Positions 1 through 5,656 of a stretch of 6,920 bases of DNA are shown here, piece by piece (position 1 is the stretch's first letter; each line of letters opens with the position of its first letter). The stretch is from positions 1-6,920 of the forward strand of contig JASIGS010000198.1 in assembly GCA_030052355.1 (NCBI GenBank), given 5' to 3'. The translations under genes and the position numbers were made by a program. The notes under the pieces are model-generated. The model had not been told where the DNA came from. It did not search any database and saw only the letters and a list, made by a program, of their open reading frames with translations. This DNA is from Streptosporangiaceae bacterium (GTDB lineage Bacteria; Actinomycetota; Actinomycetes; Streptosporangiales; Streptosporangiaceae).

Positions 1-847
1 CGAAACCGACAACCGAGAGGTCTGCCGGGACGCGCAGGCCGAGGTCAGCGGCGCCCTGCATGGCCCCGATCGCCATGCTGTCGTTGAACGCGAAGATCGC
101 TGTCGGCGGGTCGGGCAGTGCCAGCAGTTCCAGTGCGGCCGCGCGGCCGCCGTCGCCACGGAAGTCCGAGTGCACGATGAGGTCCGGATCGGGCAGCACC
201 CCGGCTCCGGCGAGGGCGCCGTGATACCCGCGCAGCCGCTCTTCGGTCGCCGTCCAGCCGCGGGGGCCCGCGATGGCGCCGATCCGGCGGTGGCCGAGTC
301 CCAGCAGGTGACCCGTCGCCTGCATGGCGCCCGAGGAGTGCGCCGCGGCCACGACCGGGACGCCGTCGCCCACGGCTGCGTGCGGGTCTACGACCACGAA
401 CCGGAAGCCGTGGCTGGCCAGCTTCTGCAGCTCCGCGGCCGACTCCTCAGGCAGCACGAGGATCGCGCCGTCGGTCTCGCCCCCGGCCAGCACCTCAAGC
501 AGCGACATTTCGCGCTCATGCGAATGGCGGGTCGGGCAGAGCACGGCCCGCATGCCTTGTTCGTAGAGGGCTTCGGTGGCGCCCGACAAGATCCCGGCGA
601 AGTAGCTCGGGTGCACGAGCGGTATCGCGATCCCGACCAGCCCGGTAGGCCCGTTGCGAACCCGCGGCCTGCTGCGATATCCGCTCTCCCGGATCGCGTG
701 CTCCACGGCTTGCCGGGTGGAAGCCGCGACGTCGGCGCGCCCGTTTGTCACCCGCGATACGGTCGCGATCGACACACCCGCGAGCTCGGCGACCTCCCTG
801 ATAGTGACTCGCCGCCGACGGGCGCCGCGGAACTCTGTGCTGACCAT
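1..847 (-). CDS. LacI-family transcriptional regulator, 3' end cut by window edge
   Basis: This is a DNA-binding repressor of the LacI/GalR family; such proteins usually respond to a sugar or related small molecule. An ATG at 847 opens a frame running to the left edge, giving 282 visible residues. Residues 14-57 form the LacI helix-turn-helix: [13 protein letters not shown], then ATVSRVTNG (28-36), V40, TRQAVEHAI and GY (56-57). A periplasmic-binding-protein-like effector domain starts near residue 70 (GLVGIAIP) and includes [20 protein letters not shown] and, at the edge, SVVGF. Family length is about 330-345, so some 50-60 residues are missing. The linker at 58-69 lacks the usual AR-x-L hinge-helix leucine and is Arg/Gly/Pro-rich, like some actinobacterial xylose-type repressors I recall. 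No Shine-Dalgarno precedes the ATG and no ATG or GTG lies upstream in frame before a stop, so it may be leaderless. The hairpin at 901-938 separates it from hemY. The ligand and target genes cannot be read here. Confidence 0.93.
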   Translation of the reverse strand, partial: MVSTEFRGARRRRVTIREVAELAGVSIATVSRVTNGRADVAASTRQAVEHAIRESGYRSRPRVRNGPTGLVGIAIPLVHPSYFAGILSGATEALYEQGMRAVLCPTRHSHEREMSLLEVLAGGETDGAILVLPEESAAELQKLASHGFRFVVVDPHAAVGDGVPVVAAAHSSGAMQATGHLLGLGHRRIGAIAGPRGWTATEERLRGYHGALAGAGVLPDPDLIVHSDFRGDGGRAAALELLALPDPPTAIFAFNDSMAIGAMQGAADLGLRVPADLSVVGF

Positions 848-868
848 GTAAGCATTGAAACATTTACA
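847..868. promoter_or_regulatory. candidate operator in front of the LacI-type gene
   Basis: An interrupted inverted repeat abuts the repressor start codon: TGTAA (847-851) and TTACA (864-868), with a smaller AAAC/ATTT core at 858-865. It is AT-rich within very GC-rich surroundings, as LacI-family operators often are, and it sits where binding would block the gene's own promoter. The symmetry is imperfect (14 of 22 positions match the reverse complement) and the central CG typical of many LacI operators is CA here. Autoregulation is inferred from position. Confidence 0.4.
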
Positions 869-900
869 GGCAATGACGCGCGGACTTCTCCCTCAGGCGT

Positions 901-938
901 CCCGCAGATCTCGGGCCTATCGCTTAGGCGTCTGCGGG
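901..938 (-). terminator. hairpin spanning the hemY stop codon, candidate terminator
   Basis: A perfect 8-bp outer stem (CCCGCAGA at 901-908 with TCTGCGGG at 931-938) encloses a 5-bp inner stem (GCCTA at 915-919 with TAGGC at 925-929) around a 5-nt loop. The two stems are joined by an asymmetric bulge. The hemY stop codon (924-926) lies in the inner stem. There is no U-tract, but actinobacterial intrinsic terminators often lack one. It would end or attenuate the hemE-deaminase-hemY transcript before the LacI gene. Confidence 0.5.
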
Positions 939-2387
939 CAGCTGCAGGAAATCGAGCACCTGGCCTGCCGCCAGCCTGGCGGTCGCTATGCAGGCGGGGA
1001 TGCCGACTCCGTCATAGGCGGCGCCGCATACAGCGAGACCGGGCTGACTCGCGACGGCCGCCCGGATCCGCGCCACCCGGTCCAGGTGGCCGACGCTGTA
1101 CTGCGGCAGCCCGCCGCCCCACCGGGTCACCCGGGCCTCGACCGGCTCTCCTCGCAACTCCGTGGCGGCCGCGAGGTCAGCGGCCGCCAGCGCGGCCAGC
1201 TCGGCGTCGTCACGCTGCAGCACCGCGTCGTCGCCGAGACGGCCGACGGAGCAGCGCACCACGTGCAAGTCGGGGTTGTCACGCCGCAGGTGCGGCCACT
1301 TCACGGTGCTGAAGGTCACCGCCTTGACCGCGTGCCCGTCCACCGCAGGGACAAGGAAGCCGCTGCCGGCCGGCTGGCGAGGGAAGGCCTGGGCGCGGTA
1401 GGCCAGCGTGACGATGGCCATGCTCGCGTACTTGAACTCGGCGAGCGCCGCAGATGCGGCGGGCGAGACACCGGACAGCAGCCGGCTCGCCGGGGTTGCG
1501 GGCACGGCGAGGATCACGGCGTCGGCGTGCAGGAACTCGGGTGCGTGCGCGGAGCCCACGGTCAGCCGCCAGCCGTCTGGCGTCCGTGCCAGCTCGCGGA
1601 CCATCGCGTTGGTACGGACCGCGGCCCCGCAGGCGCTGGCAAGAACAGGCGGCAGGCTGCCCAGCCCGCCAGTCAGCGTGGTGAAGACCGACGGTGCCTT
1701 GCGCGGCTGGCTGGCCCCGTCCGGGGCGGGCGGAGGCGGCGGCAGCAGCGACGCCGCCGCCTCCGCCAGCGAGTCACGACCGCGCGCCGCCTGCGCGAGC
1801 GGCCCGAGGGTGGCGACGAACGACAGGTCCTCGCAGCGCCCCGCGTACACGCCGCCGAGCAGCGGCTCGACCAGCCGGTCGACGACCTCCGTGCCGAACC
1901 GGGCGCCGACGCGGGTTTCCACGGACTCGTCCGCCTCGTGGTCTGTGCCAGCCAACGTCAGGTCCTGCCAGGCGCGGTTCATGCCCTCGCGGGACACGAT
2001 CCCGGTGTCGGCGAGCTCGGCCAGGTCTGCTGGCACCCCCATGAACTGCCGGCGCGGCAGCGGCCGCACCCAGCCGCGCGTCCAGATGCCTGCCGTGGTG
2101 GTGCCGGGCGTCTGGAGCTGGCCGGACAGGCCGAGCTCGCCGATCAGCTGCGTGCCCTCAGGCCGCCTCGCAAGCAGCGCCTCGGCGCCGCTGTCCACGG
2201 CGATGCCGCCGACCTCCGACACGGCGAGCTTCCCGCCGAGCCGCGGCGACCCTTCCAGCACGGTCACGTCCACGTCGGCATCCCTGAGCTGGAGTGCGGC
2301 GGCCAGGCCCGCGATACCGCCACCGACCACGGCGACCGAGCGCCGGCCCGGGGCGTTTTCTGCGGGGCGGTCATCCGGTGCGCTCAC
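924..2387 (-). CDS. hemY: HemY-type FAD-dependent porphyrinogen oxidase (CgoX, coproporphyrinogen III oxidase)
   Basis: This flavoenzyme of heme synthesis removes six electrons from a porphyrinogen with O2. In Gram-positive bacteria the HemY type usually acts on coproporphyrinogen III and is now named CgoX; older annotations say protoporphyrinogen oxidase (hemG/hemY). It has 487 residues, normal for the family. The N-terminal Rossmann FAD site is GGGIAG (22-27) with acidic E45 and GGK (51-53). Family blocks follow: DSGAEALLARRPEG (65-78), RPLPRRQFMGVP (108-119), PLLGGVYAGRCEDLS (175-189), TTLTGGLGSLP (236-246), and a C-terminal FAD-contact segment, VCGAAYDGVGIPACI, near 453-467. No signal peptide or membrane helix is evident. 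The GTG start at 2387 is chosen because it has a good ribosome binding site and a 4-nt overlap with the deaminase stop; an upstream ATG at 2504 would add 39 Arg/Ala/Gly-rich residues. An unusual stretch of five prolines occurs at 216-220. Substrate preference is inferred from taxonomy. Confidence 0.95.
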   Translation of the reverse strand: MSAPDDRPAENAPGRRSVAVVGGGIAGLAAALQLRDADVDVTVLEGSPRLGGKLAVSEVGGIAVDSGAEALLARRPEGTQLIGELGLSGQLQTPGTTTAGIWTRGWVRPLPRRQFMGVPADLAELADTGIVSREGMNRAWQDLTLAGTDHEADESVETRVGARFGTEVVDRLVEPLLGGVYAGRCEDLSFVATLGPLAQAARGRDSLAEAAASLLPPPPPAPDGASQPRKAPSVFTTLTGGLGSLPPVLASACGAAVRTNAMVRELARTPDGWRLTVGSAHAPEFLHADAVILAVPATPASRLLSGVSPAASAALAEFKYASMAIVTLAYRAQAFPRQPAGSGFLVPAVDGHAVKAVTFSTVKWPHLRRDNPDLHVVRCSVGRLGDDAVLQRDDAELAALAAADLAAATELRGEPVEARVTRWGGGLPQYSVGHLDRVARIRAAVASQPGLAVCGAAYDGVGIPACIATARLAAGQVLDFLQLPADA

Positions 2388-3391
2388 GCCTGCTCCCCGG
2401 CTAGCTCGCTCGCCACCGGCCAGCCGAACTGCTCGCCGATGCGGCGCAGCTCGGCCCGGGTTCCCTCGTCGCACAGCGCACCTTGCAGGCCGGCCGCGAA
2501 GCACTGCCGCGCCGAAACGCCGAGGCTCTGCGCGGCCGCGTAGTCGGCGGTCAGGTCGGTCTCGAACATGGCCGGATCGTCGGTCGACACCGAGCAGGCA
2601 ATGCCAGCCGAAACCAGCTGCGGCAGCGGATGGCCGGCCAGCGAGGCGACGACCCTGGTGCGCACATTGGAGATCGGGCAGACGTCCAGCACCACTCCCC
2701 GGTCTGCGATCTCGCGCATCAGCCCGGGATCGTCGACCGCCCTGATCCCGTGCCTGACCCGGTCGGCCTTGAGCAGGTCGAGGGCGGCGCGGATGGAGTT
2801 GGGCCCCACCGCCTCGCCGGCGTGCGGGACGGACCCAAGACCGCCATGGCGGGCAATCTCGAAGGCCCGCTCGTACGGCTCGGGCGGGAACTGAGCCTCG
2901 CTGCCGCCGAGGCCAAGGCCGACCACGCCGCGGCCGGCGTTGGCAACGGCATGCCTGGCGGTCGCCTCCCCCTCCTCGACCGTGAAGCCCCGGGTGACCT
3001 CGGGGGTCAGCCGCACCCGCACGCCATGGCGCTGCCAGGCCTCCTCCGCACCGTCGCAGTAGCCGTCGAATACCTCGTCGTAGCTCGCCCCTCGCCTGAC
3101 CGGCTCGGACGGCGAGAAGATCCCCTCGATGTAGACCGCGCCGTGCCTGGCCGCCTCGGCTGCGTAGTCGACGACCACCTGGCGGAAGTCGTCAGCGGTA
3201 CGCAGCGCACCGGTAGTCAGCGCCCACACTTGCAGGAAGTGCTCGAAGTCGGTGAACTCATAAAGCCCGGCCAGGCCCTCGACCGTTTCGGCAGGCAGCG
3301 TGACGCCATTGCGGTTGGCAATGCTCAGCAGCGTCGCTGCTCGTACCGTGCCCTCAAGGTGCACGTGCAGCTCGATTTTGGGGAACGTCAC
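2384..3391 (-). CDS. adenosine deaminase family protein (COG1816), possibly aminodeoxyfutalosine deaminase
   Basis: This is a zinc-dependent amidohydrolase that deaminates an adenine-containing nucleoside. Its 335 residues carry the whole family signature: HVH (9-11) within ELHVHLEG, HAGE (190-193), HG (214-215), CPISN (238-242) and STDDPAMF (269-276). These supply the metal-binding histidines, the catalytic glutamate and the twin aspartates. The family's usual GDE before the HAGE block reads GGSE here (162-165). Blocks such as FSPSEPVRRG (92-101) and RLTPEV resemble, from memory, a conserved actinobacterial subgroup rather than classical Add. COG1816 includes aminodeoxyfutalosine deaminases of the futalosine menaquinone pathway as well as true adenosine deaminases, and sequence reading alone does not settle which this is. 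GTG at 3391 is the only plausible start: an in-frame TAA lies 12 nt upstream and the next GTG falls inside HVH. No Shine-Dalgarno is visible. The gene lies between hemE and hemY and overlaps hemY by 4 nt. Confidence 0.93.
   Translation of the reverse strand: MTFPKIELHVHLEGTVRAATLLSIANRNGVTLPAETVEGLAGLYEFTDFEHFLQVWALTTGALRTADDFRQVVVDYAAEAARHGAVYIEGIFSPSEPVRRGASYDEVFDGYCDGAEEAWQRHGVRVRLTPEVTRGFTVEEGEATARHAVANAGRGVVGLGLGGSEAQFPPEPYERAFEIARHGGLGSVPHAGEAVGPNSIRAALDLLKADRVRHGIRAVDDPGLMREIADRGVVLDVCPISNVRTRVVASLAGHPLPQLVSAGIACSVSTDDPAMFETDLTADYAAAQSLGVSARQCFAAGLQGALCDEGTRAELRRIGEQFGWPVASELAGEQA
2393..2398 (-). promoter_or_regulatory. ribosome binding site for hemY
   Basis: GGGGAG lies 5 nt before the GTG at 2387, inside the last codons of the upstream deaminase gene. 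This spacing, with the 4-nt overlap of the deaminase TGA and the hemY GTG, decides the hemY start and indicates translational coupling. Confidence 0.75.
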
Positions 3392-3519
3392 CGCTTGAGG
3401 TTATCGCCGCATCAGGAACTGGCTGATCCGGCCACGCGTCCGAAACGCATGGCGCGCATCACATCGATCCATCGTGCCGCCACCGGCGGCGCTGCCGTGA
3501 TTTGCGGCCGCGGGACTCC
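3392..3519. other. gap between hemE and the deaminase gene
   Basis: This 128-bp non-coding stretch separates hemE from the deaminase gene, which themselves point the same way. It contains a compact perfect hairpin, GCCGCC-ACC-GGCGGC, at 3476-3490, with no T-run after it on the minus strand, and the possible -10 at 3398-3403. It could hold a weak terminator plus an internal promoter, or simply be an untranslated spacer. I see no small gene in it. Confidence 0.5.
3398..3403 (-). promoter_or_regulatory. candidate -10 element for leaderless transcription of the deaminase gene
   Basis: On the minus strand TAACCT fits the actinobacterial -10 pattern TAnnnT. It is followed by six bases and then the GTG at 3391, placing transcription start on or next to the start codon. 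Together with the missing Shine-Dalgarno this suggests leaderless mRNA. No convincing -35 is seen about 17-18 bases upstream, so support is modest. Confidence 0.35.
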
Positions 3520-4563
3520 CTAGGGCTGCCTGGCGGACGCCGTGTGCACCAGGTCGGTGAGCCTCGCCAGCACGTCCGGGTCGGTCTGCGGCAGCACGCC
3601 GTGGCCGAGGTTGAAGACGTGGCCCTCGGCGGCGCGGCCGCGTTCGAGCACCTGCCGCGCACGCTGCTCGATGACGTGCCACGGGGCAAGCAGGATCGCC
3701 GGGTCCAGGTTGCCCTGCAGCGCCTTGCCCGGATCCACCCGCACGGCCGCCTCGTCCAGCGGCACCCGCCAGTCCACGCCGACGACGTCTGGCCCTGCCT
3801 CGCTCATCGCGCCGAGCAGTTCGCCGGTGCCGACGCCGAAGTGGATCCGCGGCACGCCGCTGCCCGCCAGCGCTTCGAAGATCCGTTTGCTGTAGGGCAG
3901 CACGTTCGCGCGGTAGTCCTCGGCGCTCAGCGCGCCCGCCCACGAGTCGAACAGTTGCACCGCGCCGGCCCCGGCCTCGATCTGGACCCGCAGGAAACCG
4001 GTGGCGATGTCAGCGAGCCTGCCCATCAGGTCGGCCCATACCTTCGGTTCGGCGTACATGAGCGACTTGGTGTGCTCGAAGTTCTTCGAGGGCCCGCCCT
4101 CGACCAGGTAGCTGGCCAGGGTGAAGGGGGCGCCAGCGAATCCGATCAGCGGCTTGCCGCGAAGCTCGGACACCAGGCTGGTGACGGCCTGCGTCACGTA
4201 CGGCACGTCGCCGGGCTCGAGCGGCCTGAGCCTGGTGAGGTCGGCAGCCGACCTCACCGGCTGGTCGATCACCGGGCCGACCCCCGGCTTGATCTCGACG
4301 CCGACGCCGACGGCCCGCAGCGGCACCACGATGTCGCTGAAGAAGACGGCCGCGTCCACGCCGTAGCGCCGCACCGGCTGCAGGGTGATCTCCGTGATCA
4401 GCTCGGGGTCAGCGCACGTGTCGAGCATCGCCCGGCCGGTGCGCAGGGCCCGGTACTCGGGCAGCGCCCGGCCGGCCTGGCGCATGTACCAGACGGGCGT
4501 GTACGGCACCGGCTGGCGACGGCAGGCGAGCAGGAACGGCGACTCATCGGCTGGCGGCGTCAC
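3520..4563 (-). CDS. hemE: uroporphyrinogen III decarboxylase
   Basis: HemE removes four carboxyl groups from the acetate side chains of uroporphyrinogen III, giving coproporphyrinogen III. It is a cytosolic, cofactor-free TIM-barrel enzyme, normally a homodimer. The 347 residues match the family length of about 350. The first signature [16 protein letters not shown] is at 23-38, with the substrate-binding arginines R28 and R32. D77 in FFSDI matches the catalytic aspartate (D86 of the human enzyme), and the second signature [12 protein letters not shown] is at 141-152, including the active-site tyrosine Y152. The late conserved histidine is H321 in [14 protein letters not shown]. The GTG at 4563 is chosen because it gives the usual short N-terminus before the first signature. 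The frame stays open to an ATG at 4707, but that would add 48 atypical residues. No Shine-Dalgarno precedes the GTG. A GATCAT six bases upstream (4570-4575) could be a weak -10 of a leaderless transcript. The gene diverges from the zinc-ribbon operon. Confidence 0.97.
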   Translation of the reverse strand: MTPPADESPFLLACRRQPVPYTPVWYMRQAGRALPEYRALRTGRAMLDTCADPELITEITLQPVRRYGVDAAVFFSDIVVPLRAVGVGVEIKPGVGPVIDQPVRSAADLTRLRPLEPGDVPYVTQAVTSLVSELRGKPLIGFAGAPFTLASYLVEGGPSKNFEHTKSLMYAEPKVWADLMGRLADIATGFLRVQIEAGAGAVQLFDSWAGALSAEDYRANVLPYSKRIFEALAGSGVPRIHFGVGTGELLGAMSEAGPDVVGVDWRVPLDEAAVRVDPGKALQGNLDPAILLAPWHVIEQRARQVLERGRAAEGHVFNLGHGVLPQTDPDVLARLTDLVHTASARQP

Positions 4564-4718
4564 ACCAGGATGATCGCACAGGGGGCCCGGCTCACCTGGC
4601 AGCGGCCGAGGCCAGGACGCGGCCTGGGACAAAGCATGTGACACGCCGCGCCCGCTGCCGCGCTCGCGGCCACCGCCGTGCCAGCATCGTTGGTAGGCCG
4701 AAGGCAAGGAGGCTGCAG
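4564..4718. promoter_or_regulatory. divergent intergenic region between hemE and the zinc-ribbon operon
   Basis: These 155 bp must carry, or lie just downstream of, the promoters for both divergent operons. I see no convincing -35/-10 pair on either strand. Two short stems compete for the same bases: CCTGGC (4595-4600) can pair with GCCAGG (4611-4616), while CCAGG (4612-4616) can instead pair with CCTGG (4623-4627). In such GC-rich DNA these may be chance. The promoter role is inferred from the gene layout. Confidence 0.5.
4706..4712 (+). promoter_or_regulatory. strong ribosome binding site for the zinc-ribbon gene
   Basis: AAGGAGG, a near-perfect Shine-Dalgarno, stands 6 nt before the ATG at 4719. 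It fixes that start over the in-frame ATG at 4638 and is direct support that this small gene is translated. Confidence 0.85.
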
Positions 4719-4994
4719 ATGCCAGAGACGGTGCGGCACACTCCTGACTGGGTCTCGCGCGGTTCTGGCCGTTCCGACCGACGTTGTCCGGATTGCGGGG
4801 GAGACCGCCAGTTCGAGCAGCATCACGGTCCGGCGGGCTGGTGCCCCGATACCCTCGACCGGCACTGCCCCGAGTGGTACTGCCTGGCCTGCGGTGCCGC
4901 CCTGCTCATCGGTGGCGTCCCGACCGTCGCGGAAGCGGTTGCGCTGACCGGGGTCGCCGGCCACCCCGCCGAGATCCGCGACCGCGTGGCATGA
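4719..4994 (+). CDS. small cysteine-rich zinc-ribbon-like protein, function unknown
   Basis: I do not recognise a named family for this 91-residue protein. It has two CxxC knuckles, C23-P-D-C26 followed by GG, and C55-L-A-C58 followed by G. The 28 residues between them contain H35, H36, C42, H49 and C50. The knuckles look like a four-cysteine zinc ribbon, with C42, C50 or the histidines possibly adding a ligand or a second site. [14 protein letters not shown] (52-65) is typical of a zinc-ribbon second knuckle. The tail (66-91) has no cysteine and looks helical ([13 protein letters not shown]). No signal peptide or membrane segment is present, so it should be cytosolic. A strong Shine-Dalgarno marks the start. 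The stop overlaps the next start as ATGA, so it is coupled to DUF3000 and probably to RNase D. A nucleic-acid or protein-binding role in RNA processing is a guess from the fold and neighbours. Confidence 0.8.
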   Translation: MPETVRHTPDWVSRGSGRSDRRCPDCGGDRQFEQHHGPAGWCPDTLDRHCPEWYCLACGAALLIGGVPTVAEAVALTGVAGHPAEIRDRVA

Positions 4995-5656
4995 CAGATT
5001 CCCGGCAGGCGCCGCGCTTGCCGCTGAAGACCGCCGGCCAGCTGATGTCCGGCACATCGGCGGGAGCCGAGTTCCAGCGGGCAGTAGACGGACTCGACGC
5101 CGGCCTCGCGGCGCAGAGCACACACCGCCCCGGCCTGACCTTCGAGCGCGAGCCGCCGCCGCGGCGGCTGGCGCCGCACGCCTGCGCCGTGGCGGCGGTT
5201 GTCACCGACTACGCGGCCAGGTCGGACACCGAGATCGGCTGGGGCAAGTTCGTCCTGCTGTTCGATCCGGCAGGCCAGCCAGGGTGGGATGGGCAGTACC
5301 GGGTCATCGGCTATGTTCGAGCTGAGCTTGAGCCGGAGATGGCCGTGGACCCGCTGATCAACGCCGTCGGCTGGAGCTGGCTCACCGAGGCGCTGGACGC
5401 CTGCGGCGCCGCGTACAGGAAGATCAGCGGAACGGTGACGAGCGTGATCACGCAGGGGTTCGGTGCCAAGGAGAACGAGGCCAACTCGACGGGCTTCGAG
5501 CTGCGGGCGTCCTGGTCGCCGGTGCCGGACGGCGCCGATCCTGGGCTTGACCTGCACGTGGCCGCGTGGTGCGACGTCATCTGGTCGGCGGCAGGCCTGC
5601 CGCCGACGGCACCGGGAGTTTCGGCCCTCCGGCAGCGGCGCAGAACCGGGCTATGA
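4991..5656 (+). CDS. DUF3000-family protein
   Basis: This 221-residue protein matches the actinobacterial DUF3000 family as I remember it, whose biochemical role is not known. Diagnostic blocks are FQRAVDGL (28-35), RLAPHACA (59-66), VRAELEPEMAVDPL (109-122) with WSWLTEALD (128-136), SGTVTS (146-151), FELRASWSP (169-177) and, near the end, HVAAWCDVIWSAAGLPPT. No signal peptide, membrane helix or recognisable catalytic motif is seen. The ATG at 4991 is chosen because it overlaps the preceding stop by 4 nt; M19 is a possible later start, since the conserved part begins near residue 26. It also ends in an ATGA overlap with the RNase D gene. I recall a DUF3000 gene beside RNase D in Mycobacterium and Streptomyces, so a functional tie to RNase D is plausible but only inferred. 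Confidence 0.88.
   Translation: MTDSRQAPRLPLKTAGQLMSGTSAGAEFQRAVDGLDAGLAAQSTHRPGLTFEREPPPRRLAPHACAVAAVVTDYAARSDTEIGWGKFVLLFDPAGQPGWDGQYRVIGYVRAELEPEMAVDPLINAVGWSWLTEALDACGAAYRKISGTVTSVITQGFGAKENEANSTGFELRASWSPVPDGADPGLDLHVAAWCDVIWSAAGLPPTAPGVSALRQRRRTGL

Noticed and set aside
2388..2504. ATG start at 2504 for hemY
   Set aside because: It would add 39 Arg/Ala/Gly-rich residues inside the deaminase gene before the FAD motif; the GTG at 2387 has a Shine-Dalgarno and a 4-nt coupling overlap.
855..2543. Very long plus-strand open frames opposite hemY (855-2543 and 1408-2745)
   Set aside because: They are antisense to a gene with every HemY motif; their translations are Arg/Gly/Ala-rich with no family resemblance, as expected in high-GC DNA.
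3476..3490. GCCGCC-ACC-GGCGGC hairpin as a hemE terminator
   Set aside because: The stem is only 6 bp and has no T-run, and such short GC palindromes are common in this DNA; not called as a separate terminator.
3401..3943. Minus-strand frame of 180 residues at the 3' end of hemE
   Set aside because: It overlaps the conserved hemE C-terminus out of frame, and its composition is an Arg/Ala shadow.
2483..4641. Plus-strand open frames opposite the deaminase and hemE (2483-3523, 3502-4641)
   Set aside because: Their counterparts on the minus strand carry complete catalytic motifs; the antisense translations show no domain and have no ribosome binding site I can see.
4564..4707. ATG start at 4707 for hemE
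   Set aside because: It adds 48 residues with no resemblance to HemE and would overlap the ribosome binding site of the divergent gene; the GTG at 4563 gives the family's usual length.
4638..4718. ATG at 4638 for the zinc-ribbon protein
   Set aside because: The added residues are Arg-rich and lack a ribosome binding site, whereas AAGGAGG is ideally placed for the ATG at 4719.
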